The notes beneath the pieces are model-generated. The model saw only the letters and a program-made list of their open reading frames with translations, did no database searches and was not told the DNA's origin. Below, piece by piece: positions 12,701 through 24,700 of a DNA stretch of 64,000 nucleotides (position 1 is the stretch's first letter; each line of letters starts with the position of its first letter). The stretch is from Aurelia coerulea (taxonomy: Eukaryota > Cnidaria > Scyphozoa > Semaeostomeae > Ulmaridae), in the NCBI GenBank assembly GCA_039566865.1, contig CM076959.1, forward strand, positions 9,531,501 through 9,595,500. Reading direction: 5' to 3'. The position numbers and the translations under genes are program-made.

Positions 12701-15700
12701 CTTATAGATAGCCCTTTAATGTATAGTTGCAACTAGAACCGTTCCTGTGTGGACGCTTCCTAATCATTCTTTGTTTTATTCCTTTATTGTAGACGATTTC
12801 CACAAGAATCTACGAGAACTTTTATCAAAGTTGCTTGCAGAAAGCATGTAAGACTTATCATTTGCCTTTTAGTTTTTGTAGAACTTTTAACCATGTAGAA
12901 AAAATGCTATCGTACAACACAAACAGTGCGAGTCACAATCAAGCAAATAGCTTAGCCTATATTACGGGCGAGCAAAAAAAGAAATCCGTGCGAAATTATA
13001 AACAAATGGCCATCCCTATATGCAGGGTGTCCCTAAAAGTGTCTGAATTTTGAATTTGAATAGATCAAGAAATATTTGATAAATGCGAACCATTCAGGCA
13101 TTATTTGAAAGTTGAGACATGTAAATTTCTTTCGAGTGTATTGCAGTTACAACTTGCCGAATTTTAAGAAACCAATGACACTCGAAGTTGTGGCCAATTT
13201 TTTTATACTTTTTTTTTTTTTATACAAATATAAAAATTTACAATGCATTTTACATTTAACTATACCTTTCTAATTACTATACGACACTACAAGTACGATG
13301 CCATGGGGAGCGAAAGACAATGACTACCCCATGGCCAATATAAAAGACACGCAACGTTCAACTAACTACGACTACACTACAAACGATTAATAACTACTGG
13401 ATACTGTACTAGATTCTATTCCACATCAGATGTCAGGTCAGGGTTGCGATGACTTAAATGATGTCGCAAGCGCAACTCGTTCGTTGTAGTAGATAAAATG
13501 CCTGACATCTGATGTGAAAAAGAATTTACAAAGAAAAAGAACATTTACTTTACGGGACTTGGTGGTTGCTTAATAACTAAGGTTGGAAAATTCTCAATCA
13601 AACCGACCAGTTTCGTGGATAAAACGTAAAGTCAATTCGAGTATACTTCTATTCAAGTCGTTAGAAAGGTCGTGATCACCATATAACAAAAGCTGGGTCA
13701 AAGCATCATTTGAAAGATCGGCAATTTGTACGACTGGTCGTAATGATTCAACAATTCCAGCGAGAAGATCTTGTCGTTGAACATCAAATGAAGGGCAGAG
13801 CAACAAAAAGTGCTCCGTATCCTCAATCCCATCGCTTGTTGGGCACATTGGGTTTATGGTATCCCTAAAATTATGCTTGAATTTGTGGAAATTCAATTTG
13901 CTGAGGCCAACCCTGAGTTGAGTAAGATAGGATAATCCTTTTGGATCGTGAATTCCAAAGACAGATTTTGCAGGAGGGCGAATTTTCGACAAGAGCTTTT
14001 TCTTGAAAACAGCAACAGAAGGTGCATGTCTCAATTCAGGCTCAAGCTTATTCCATTCGGATAAACAGTTTGGATAGAAGCTAGACTTGAATTTTTCAGT
14101 CCTCGCCTTTAGTCTCCCAATGACATCCTGGTCACGAAGACGGTACTGTGACTGGTGAAGAGGGGGAATTGGATCTACTGTATACTCAGGGCTAAGATTA
14201 TTTACAAACTTGTAGAACAACGTGAGGCGTCTACTCCATCTTCGGGAACTTAGTGACTCCCAGCCAAGGTCTGTGTACAGCTTCTCTCGAGATGTTCCCC
14301 TCCATGTTCCCGTTACAGCCAAAGCAGCAGAATACTGAACAGACTCTAATTTTTCCATTAAATTTGGTAAAACGATATTTCCGCTGAAGTCACATACTTT
14401 AGCAGGAATATGATAAATAACATCACCATAGTCCAGGTGAGGTCGAACATAGAGCTTATATAATTCGTTTAGAGTATGCCTGGGCAGATATTTGGATAGA
14501 TATTTCAGCAAACCAATGCCCTTCCTTGTTTTAGAGATAGCTGATTTGATATGAGATGAGAAAGATAGTTTTGAGTCCAGGATAATTCCTAAGTGTTTAT
14601 GCTCATCTACTTTCTTCACAGGTATGTTATTAAAAAGGATCACAGGATGATCAAGTTCAATTTTCTTCGTTGAAAATTTTATTTCAACGTCTTGTTTTAT
14701 ACTTTCGTCACCTTTTATCTGCTATGGTCTAACTTTACAGTGATATTTACTGTTAGACAACCATACTAGCCCTCTTCGTAATGGAAATGAAGACTTCAAG
14801 GTTTCTTTCTTTTAACATGAATTATTCGAACTTCTAGAACTATAACTGCTTTCCCTGGTAAAGGGATATGTTACCTCGCATAATGCAGCGATGCATTATG
14901 TCAAAATGGACCTTGCAAAAACAGGGTCGGACGAAAATTAGTGCCTGCTTTCGAAAAAATAATTGAATGGATCTGGAAATACAACGTAAAAAAATGCCTT
15001 GCTGTCCGAGATGCATTGAATTGAATTTGAAAACGGAAAACTTGTATAACAGAGCGGAATCTTGACAAATTTGACATGTTCACCACCAACAGTGCAGTGT
15101 AGGAATTCAGTGTTCTTCGCAATATCTAAGATTGGGCAAAAATAGGCAAGTTAGTAAATTACATTCTCAGGTTTCTAAAGGTATTTTATTGTTTTTTCTT
15201 GACTATCTAGACAAGTCCACTTAGAGATTAGAATGAAATTGGAGAATAGTAGCGCAAAGAGTTTAAGGAACCCCCTGGTTTTTCAAAAATTGCCTAGTTT
15301 ATAATCAAACAGAAAATTGTATATTTCAGCTCTCAAGAAGTGTCCAATTGGTTCATATACCAGGTGTCCCAAAAAGTTTCCTTGTTTGAACAGTTTCAGA
15401 ATAAGAGCAATTTAAATGACAATCTCTCACTCAGAGGCTAACTTGGATGCATATAACTTTGCCGATTTTTTGCCGATTCAAAGACCTCCATCTCGGAAAC
15501 CTCCATCCCAGAAACCTCCATCTCGGAAGCCTGTAAGATGGAAGAGAATCTAGCGATAAAGGTTTGATCCATTCCTTCCGTGTTTACATGGTAGGTGTGA
15601 AGAGCATACAAACGCTTGTCAATTTCATTGACTGCTATTCAAAGTTGGCAATGTGCAAAGTGCAGACCACGGGATCTTGTTTCAGGAATTATAGTTCTTC

Positions 15701-18700
15701 AAACAACAAGCAAAATCGTGCTTTTATCGATCACAACAGACAAAGGTTATCTTTCTTGGGTCCCTTTTTGGAGTTCAAGCTCCGTGTTGTTAGAATGGTT
15801 CAAAATGCTCGATTTCTTTGATTTAGGGCTGCAGGTTTAGCCATCTTCTTGATAAACTGTTTTAGCTCATTCGTAAGCTTTTCAAGTATTCTGTTCTTTC
15901 GGAAATTATTGGTAGAAAATCAATACGCAGCGATACAGAAATGAACTCAGATTTATTCTAAATTGGGCATTGTATTGTAGATTCCTGCTTGACCTTTTAT
16001 TTAAAAACACCCGGTGTATCAAATATTCTCGGTTTTATTCAAATTCAAATGTTGCACACTCCTTTTCGGACACCCTGTACCAGGTGAGTCAATAAAAATG
16101 CCCGGTGTTTGGAAAAATTTTGCTCCCTGAATGTCAAAGCAATATTATTGAAAACTGTCTTGTTTTATTCCCGATATGTCCAATTAGGTTCAGTAATCTA
16201 CCCGGATTTAATCGGCCATTCCTTCTGTTCGGTATGGGAGACTTTCTACAGAGAGCCCCTTTCAAAAACCTGCAAAAACGACTGAAAACGATGAGCAACA
16301 TTTCCCTTTGGTTTGCTTCCAAGCAATAATGACACTTTGATGCATTCATGTATTTTGTCCTCTTGGGAAAATGGAATCCCCGTGAATAAGTTATTCATAC
16401 TAGGGGTAAGACTTTGTCATTCCCCCAAGAGGATAGCACGTGCTAGCGTGCTGAGGTCATTGCTGTAAAATAAACATATTACGGAAACTTGCTAATGATT
16501 TCAGTACGTTTTGAAGGTTTCACAAAGGGGGTTTTTTCAGAAAATCCTTTGTAGAATCTGAACGGAGTGACCGATTTCAGCCAGGAAAAATTCAAAAAAT
16601 AATCGAACATATTAATAATTCAATCAGATATACCCAAATATCATTGTTTATATATTCATTGTTTATATACTCAGTATGTATACTTATATACATACTGTTT
16701 ATTATATTCATTGTTTATATGAAGTCATTGTTTATATACTCAGGGAGCAATAGCCTTTCAAACACCGGGCCTTTTTTTTACTCACCCGGCATAAACTTTG
16801 CATAATTTGCATAACAAAGCGCATAATTTGCACTGCACTACGTAGGTGGAATCAATTTGGATCCGTTTGGCTCCGATCCCATGTACATGCAAAATATTTA
16901 GAAATCAGTCCTGTGTAAGCGCAAAACTGGATGGACCCCATTTCGCAGATGTAAATGGGGTTGAATATTTGGTTTAGAACAACAAGGCTGAACCATGCAT
17001 TCCAGCTGCAATAAAAGCTTTGACCCCAAATTTTGAACAAAGTTTTGCCTCTGCTAGTAATTTTCTTTTCTTTTGTTCCAGGCCATCGTGGCGATCAAAT
17101 TCAATCTGGCAACAAGGTAAGGTTTCAATAATTTGCAGTTACTATTCCAGCAGTAAAATATTGCCATTACTCCACGATGGCGTCTTGAGGGATTTCCATC
17201 ATTATGTCAGGATTTTGACGCTCATTTACACAATGAATTTGATTGCTGATTATACGCTGCATCTAAATAGTTTTTCACGGAACAAAATTTTGTTGCATCA
17301 TGTTGTAGCTGAAATCATAATTCATCAGAAGGGTCACTTCATCTTTGATTGAGTTGTCGTCAAAAACTTCAACCTGCCGTAGAAAATTAACGATTCAAAA
17401 GTTATGAAGCAGAAATTTGAAAGATTGAGTGTCTCATCTCTGGTAACAATACATGAAAAATTTCGAGGAATGTTTCTCAAATATGATTTGACATGCCTTT
17501 GTTCAAATTAGTTTGAATGACCCCATAGTAAAACTGGAAAACATTGTTTGTCAAAAGCAAGAAAGTTCTGCTGGCGAGATAACTGCATGTCAGTCTCATC
17601 ACCCTAAAATTTGCAAACTTTTGATATTTATCGAGGAAATCTTGCCTGTAAACAAGCAAAACTGACCTTGATCCAGATAAAAAACGTTTGCAATTGAGCA
17701 AGCAAGGTTTGTTGAGACAAAGCGTGCTTGCCATGTTCTATGTTCTCGGCAGACTGGAAAATCTTGGTGACTTGGTTTCAGGCCTTCAGACAGGCAGTTT
17801 TATTCTCGTCTGACTGGAAAATCCCGGTGTCTCAGGCCACCAGAAAGGTAATTTTAGAAATGTCAGTGCCAGTTAGGCGATTTCGAAGATGGTCTTCTGT
17901 AGAGATATGAAATGTTGGCCTGCACAGCCAAGAAAATGGCATGTTTACCAACAAATGTTCCTCATTTGAAATGTGTGGCGAAACTGGACAGTTGAAGGTG
18001 AAGTGAAGTTGCGGTTTTTAGCGCCAAGCGCTGGGATCATAGAAGTAGCTAAGCACTAATCGCATCCGCGACCCCTTGTCAAGATGCTAAAGTGGTGGGG
18101 CCCTACCGAGTATCGAACCCTGCCTGCCTGACTGTTCTGGCTGCTAGAGGATTACGCCACTGTGCCACAATACCTTCAAGTTTTCATTGACAGTTTTCAA
18201 TGATAATTTACAAGAATTTTTGCTTGCTAAACTTTGTTGGCTAGTTTCGCCAGGCCTTAAAGGAGAATTCCGGGATAATTTCATGTCAATCTCAAAAGGG
18301 GTAGTTGAAGGTGATAAAAATCATCGTAAAAACATTTTTTGTGAATGATGTATAGTTTCCAAGTAATTGCGCTTTGAAATCGTCGTTTTGCTGCGGGACA
18401 ATTCTCGGTTGTTCTCATTTCCGAGAATTAATCGCCTATTGTGATGTCATTTGTGATCAGTGGTTTCCTGCACGCGATCAAAAGCAAACATAAGTGCGGT
18501 GTGTGCGTTGTTGATAAAAGTTTTCACTGCAGCCCTTGGCCAGATATTTCCTTTGAGATGGTTCATTGTAGTGCCTGTAGTGCATATAACTGCTTAGAAG
18601 ATAGCAGAAAGAGAAAAGTAGGTCGAAAAGAACAGGATGATGCCGAAAATGCTGCTGCAACGAGAGATTCAGTGCCAGGTCCTCAGGGCCTAGCCGACCA

Positions 18701-21700
18701 CCACCAAAGAAAGCATTCTTCCAGTTCCCATCGGATCCTGCTTCACAGAGAGCTTAGGTAGCAAAATTAAATCTTTCTGATAGCATCGCTGAGACTGAAA
18801 GGAACCAAGCGCCCTTCCTTGAAAAGCGGTGCAGTTCCGACGACAAAACGCGATGAATCCCGAGTTGCTGGATGTTCACCTCTTATCGATCAAATAAGCA
18901 ACGTCAACAGAGGTACCTTTTCAGTCACCAGGGGGGGGGGTACTCAGGTATATTTAGGATATGGGTGCTCATGCTGAGGTACAACGCATCAACTCAAAAA
19001 AAATAATTTCTTCCATGAAAATAGGCGCAAAAAGTAATTTTCCTGGGTACCAGAGCCAAAAAAATTTAAAGAAAGAAAACAAAGAAAATGGAAGAGAGGG
19101 AAGGAAGAGGGAATGTTTTTTCCCTTATTTCTTTTTTCTCTTATTTCCTCTTTTATTTCTTTTATTTTTAATTTTTGGCCTTTTTTCTTATTTCCTTTTT
19201 TTAGTTCTTTTATTTCTAATTTTTGGCTCTGGCACCCAGGGTAAAAAGTGCCACAACTGATTAGATTTCTCATAATGTATTTAGATATTTAATAAGTCTT
19301 TTGATTTTAGTAATGTTTCTTGATTTCTCTCGTCTGTGCTTTCCAAGCCTGTGCCAAACCCACCTGACAAACTGCTTGTATCTGATGTATGATCTGTACC
19401 ACCTGCAACGAAAAGCAATGCACTTGGCTAAGCTAGATTTTCTAATATTCCTCTTTATCAGTGGAAGTTGTAAAACATTACCCTTCTCCTCCTGTTTACA
19501 ATGGGTTTGACCTGGGCATTATACACTCATTTTTTATAAGAAACCAAGGTCCGGGGCTGGTAGGCAGTTTCTTAAATTTTTGGGTGATTTTGCTGCCGAA
19601 AGTTTCTTATGTGTTTCTTATACTTTTAATACCGGAAGTGTAGAATTAAGTTTGTTTTATCTGAAAGGGCTCCCAAATCACTCAGTATGATCTCAAAACA
19701 AGTAAATAACTTAATTTGCACTCAATTAATTAATAACTTAATTTGCACTCAAAATAATTTCCAAACAGAACTTCAATGTATTGATACAATGCTGTCAGGA
19801 CAACAGCTTGGTTCAAGCAGATTTCTTTGAAGTCATCATCGTCAGAAATGCAAACAGGATTATTTTCACCAGCTTTCAATCTGACTCTCAATATCTCTCG
19901 CGACAGCATAAAATTTCCCGACCTGCTGGCATTTGCGTACAGTTTCCACACTCGCTCCTGAAAATAGTTGGTGATAGGCCTAGACGGCCTAGATAACTAA
20001 CTCTCCCTTGTAGATGTTGCCTTTAAAATGCCTCCTAGTTTGCATATCAATGCTTCGTTACTCGCTCCTGTATCAGAAAAATATATTTAGTTAATCGATA
20101 ACATGTTTTCTTACCATGCTGTGATACCAATTGAAATCTGGTTCTTCCTGTTTCGCTGCTGTCCTCGATGAAAAATTTCGCTGCTGTCCTCTTGGTTGGC
20201 TGCTGTTCGCTTTCTCAGTACGTGTATCTTCTCCACCAGGCTCAAAGAAGAAAGCTTGCAGTTGATAACGATAGATTGTCATTATTTCGTCCTCGAATAG
20301 TTCTTCTTCAGAACTGTGAGCCATTTTATCAGCAAGAATAAGACTGGAAATGATTCAAACCAACACCTTTATCACACTCAGCCACAGTACTGAGGTACTG
20401 ACTGAGATGTTGCTCAATACCACTGATCACATTTGACGTCACAGTGTCCCGCGGGATAAAAGCGCAATCAAACCCGTGCTTTCTCGGAAATGGACTCGGG
20501 GTGGTGTTTGGGGGCCGATAACTTCAAATCTGTTAGGAATTTTGCAAAAATTTTTTCAGAAATGGTTTCAGCGCCCTGAGATACATCTAAAATGCCGAAG
20601 TCAATATTATCCCGGAATTCTCCTTTAAGAGCGTGTGGACTCGTCAGCATTGGTATAGATTCTTTATGTATAAGTCCTTACGAACGCTATTCTTAGTGCG
20701 TTAAATGTTTGCATTAAACAGATTGATTGTTGTATGCAGGCAGTAATTTTTACGAGAAATATTGGCATACAAATATTTCTCGCTGCTGTAATTTGTGTGT
20801 ATCTAATGTGTAATCCTTTGATTCTGCCAATTTTTAAAATTCTCACGTCCATGTTTCCATGTTCTATGTATGGTGCTTCATTTAACCAATTTATGCTCCC
20901 CTTCCCATCATTACTGAATTTGCAAGATACATTGTGCACCTTCCGTTTGAATAAAGAACATAATAATTCAAGCATAATTTCAGAGATACCATAAACCCAA
21001 TGTGCCCAACAAGCGATGGCATTGAAGACACGGAGCACTTTTTGTTGCTCTGCCCTTCTTTTGATGTCCAACGACAAAATCTTCTCGCTGAAATTGTTGA
21101 ATTATTACGACCATATGTACAAATCACCAATCTTTCAAATCATTCTTTGACGCAGCTTTTATTGTATGGTGATGAAGACCTTTCTAATGAGTTGAATAGA
21201 AATGTACTCGAATTAACTTTACGCTTCATCCACGAAACTGGTCGGTTTGATTAAGATCTATTGAGAATTTAGCCATGCACTAAGCAATCACCAAGTCCCG
21301 TACCGTTAGTGTTTCTTTTCCTTGTAAATTCTGTTTCACATCAGATGGTCAGGCATTTTACTTACCTAAATCTACCCCAATGAGTTGCACTCGTTGCATC
21401 AACAAATTCATCGCAACACTGACCTGACATCTGGAGTGAAACTGAATCCAGTATAGTATCCTTTAATTTATAAATTGTTCGTAGTGTGATTGTATACGGT
21501 TTAACGTTTCGTGTTTTTAGATATTGGCCATGGGGTAGTCATAGTCTTTCGCTCCCCACGGTATCGTACTTGTAGTGTCGTATAGTAATTAGAATTAGGT
21601 ATAGTAGAATGTAAAGTATCTTGTAAAATTTAATATTTGAATAAAATAAAAGAAAAAAAAAAGAAAAAAAATAAAGAACATTGAAAGTCCATGATGTTGA

Positions 21701-24700
21701 CCTTTTATGAAGAAAATGAGACAATTCAGGCACCGACACATATGAGGTTCCTATAAAGAAATCAACGATTTTCTTCTGTTTCCTTGAAGTTTTTAATTTA
21801 TTGAACAAAAGTGAATTAATTTCTTTTTTTCAAAGAATGATTACATAGTTTGTAGCCACAGTGCTTCGCTGCCGTATCCGATGATTTGCTGCGATTGGCT
21901 TGAGACGAAATTCCGTTGCTCAGCGTGGGATTTAAGATCTCTCTCGTATTAGATGTCTCGTGAGATATGCGAAAACGCAAATCCAAAACATGTCAGTTGT
22001 TTTTCTTTGCGGACATTTTCACGTAGCATCTAATTTGAGACAAATTTATTTATTTGTCGCTCGACGACTTTAAGAAGTAAAATTTGTTGTTTTGTCAGTA
22101 TCATTACCAAGACTAGCAAACTTTGATTGGAGGATTGATGTTAAAACTGGCTCAAATGGAAGGATGGCTGTCCCATCTTGCCTTCTCCAGTTAAAAGTAA
22201 CTATATTTCTATACTTTTGATTTAATTTTTCCTTAATTTGGGTAAAGAGAAAATATATGAGCTGTTAAAATGACCCAAGATTTGAGCTGGTCTCAATTTA
22301 GCCGCTCCATGTTTTCTCGCTACCTTCAGCTCTTCCAAATCTTCCTATCTAAGATCTCTAAAGCGAATTGATGGATTTTTTTCTATCCATATCAAATATT
22401 TACAATAAATCTTACTTTCTACTGTACTTATCTATTTACCATACAATACCACAGGGACGATGCCCAGGGGAGCGATGGATTAGAATAGTGGGAAAAATTC
22501 TTCAGTGTTTTAGTGTTAAGCCTTCATCAGAGCTATCCATACGGATTTTATATGGATTTGACACGTCCTATTTTGGTTGGGGGGGGGGGCAAAAAGCCCC
22601 TTACCTAACTCTTCATTGGTAATAGTTGGTAATAGGTACAGCAACGAGATGTGGTGTGCTAATAGCCCCAGGCATGTACTTTATAGAAATAAAAATTAAC
22701 CTGAAATTGGCCATCAGTATTGCTTACGTCAGCATTTTCCTTTGTCTGGTCGAGAAATGCGGCAAATTTGACCAAAATCAGGAAAAATGAGATAAATCAA
22801 ATTTGGAGCACAATTTCCTTCCAAACATGAGAATTCTGATGAAATACATCAAATAACGCTAGTCTGCAAAGGAAATTTGCAAAATACTGCAATTTTGGTA
22901 CTTTTCCCCCGAAACTTGTGATTCGAGAATTTGCGATTTTGACAGGGTCAGTCCCAGAAAATTTCTTTCCTCCCCCTCATTTGTCAAAACATTTCAATGA
23001 AACTTTACTAGAAGTAGCACAATAGGTAGCTGCGATGCGAAAAGTCATAAAGTTTCATTACCAGGAACTTCCTCATTGCAGAGTTATCAGAAAAAATCAA
23101 CTAAGGGTTTGCCCCCCCACTTACATTTCTTAGCGTTCGTTTTGCCCTCTTTGGAGAATGGAATCTCGGTGAATATATTTTTGATACATAGGGGAAGACT
23201 TTTTCACCATCTCAAGAGGATAGCATGTGCCAAACCAAAACATGTTTTAAGTCATTGCTGCAAGGTAGCAATATTAAGGAAATTTGGTCACGAGGAAATT
23301 TGGTCACGAGGAAATTTGGTCACGAGGAAATTTGGTCATGAAGAAATTTGATCCTGAGGAAATTTGGTCATGAGGAAATTTGGTCATGAGGAAATTTGGT
23401 ATTGAGGATATTTGGTCATGAGGATATTTGGTTATGAGGAAATTTGGTCTTGAGGAAATTTGGTCATGAGGAAATTTGGTCATGAGGAAATTTGGTCATG
23501 AAGAAATTTGGTCATGAGGAAATTTGGTCATGAAGAAATTTGGTCATGAAGAAATTTGGTCCTGAGGAAATTTGGTCATGAAGAAATTTGGTCATGAAGA
23601 AATTTGGTCATGAGGATATTTGGTCATGAAAAATTTGGTCATGAGGAAATTTGGTCATGAGAAAATTTGGTCCTGAGGAAATTTGGTCATGAGGAAATTT
23701 GGTCATGAGGAAATTTGGTCCTGAGGATATTTGGTCATGAGGAAATTTGGTCATGAAGAAATTTGGTCCTGAGGAAATTTGGTCATGAGGAAATTTGGTC
23801 ATGAGGAAATTTGGTCATGAAGAAATTTGGTCATGAAGAAATTTGGTCCTGAGGAAATTTGGTCATGAGGAAATTTGGTCATGAGGAAATTTGGTCATGA
23901 GGAAATTTGGTCATGAAGAAATTTGGTCATGAAGAAATTTGGTCATGAGGAAATTTGGTCATGAGGAAATTTGGTCATGAGGAAATTTGGTCCTGAGGAA
24001 ATTTGGTCATGAGGACATTTGGTCATGAGGAAATTTGGTCATGAAGAACTTTGGTCATGAGGATATTTGGTCATGAGGAAATTTGGTCATGAAGAAATTT
24101 GGTCCTGAGGAAATTTGGTCATGAAGAAATTTGGTCATGATGAAATTTGATCATGAGGAAATTTGGTCCTGAGGATATTTGGTCATGAGGAAATTTGGTC
24201 ATGAAGAAATTTGGTCCTGAGGAAATTTGGTCATGAGGAAATTTGGTCAAGAGGAAATTTGGTCACGAGGAAATTTGGTCATGAGGAAATTTGGTCATGA
24301 GGAAATTTGATCATGAGGATATTTGGTCATGAGGGAATTTGGTCATGAAGAAATTTGGTCATGAGGAAATTTGGTCACGAGGATATTTGGTCATGAGGAA
24401 ATTTGGTCATGAAGAAATTTGGTCATGAGGAAATTTGATCATGAGGATATTTGGTCATGAGGAAATTTGGTCATGAAGAAATTTGGTCATGAGGAAAATT
24501 TGGTCATGAGGAAATTTGGTCATGAGGAAATTTGGTCATGAAGAAATTTGGTCCTGAGGAAATTTGGTCATGAAGAAATTTGGTCCTGAGGAAATTTGGT
24601 CATGAGGAAATTTGCTCATGAGGAAATTTGGTCACGAGGAAATTTTGGTCATGAGGAAATTTGGTCATGAGGAAATTTGATCATGAGAATATTTGGTCAT

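Larger units (their letters stand above)
13021..16079. mobile_element. TIR element (mariner-type GGTGTCC ends) carrying a LINE insertion
   Basis: Left end TGCAGGGTGTCCCTAAAAGT from 13021 with AATTTTGAATTTGAATAG and AATATTTGAT following; right end, read inward, CAGGGTGTCCGAAAAGGAGT then AATTTGAATAAAAC and AATATTTGAT, ending at 16077. TA dinucleotides lie outside both. The match extends about 60 bp. A further GGTGTCCC-type end at 15358 and a CACCCGGTGTA end near 16012 point to another related element nested at the right. No transposase recognised. Confidence 0.65.
18261..20624. mobile_element. TTAA-flanked DNA transposon (Kolobok-like) with THAP and P2X7-tail-like ORFs
   Basis: A perfect 19-bp TIR, AGGAGAATTCCGGGATAAT, begins at 18261 and its inverse ends at 20624. 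Both ends are flanked by TTAA (18257-18260, 20625-20628). TTAA targets occur in piggyBac and Kolobok elements; a THAP-like ORF inside favours Kolobok. The two recognised ORFs converge: THAP on +, P2X7-intracellular-like on minus. Most of the expected transposase body is missing, and an AT-rich foldback occupies 19040-19245. Length 2364 bp. It lies in a COMMD9 intron. Confidence 0.85.

Noticed and set aside
18109..18167. Functional tRNA genes at the A and B boxes here and at 61155-61218
   Set aside because: No cloverleaf with a proper acceptor stem; both copies continue into the same non-tRNA body, so they are SINEs.
18961..19273. Open frames rich in Phe/Leu or Lys on both strands
   Set aside because: Translations of an AT-rich foldback.
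23608..23802. Minus-strand peptide MTKFPHDQISSGPNF...
   Set aside because: Product of the 16-bp satellite; the same peptide pattern arises in every frame.
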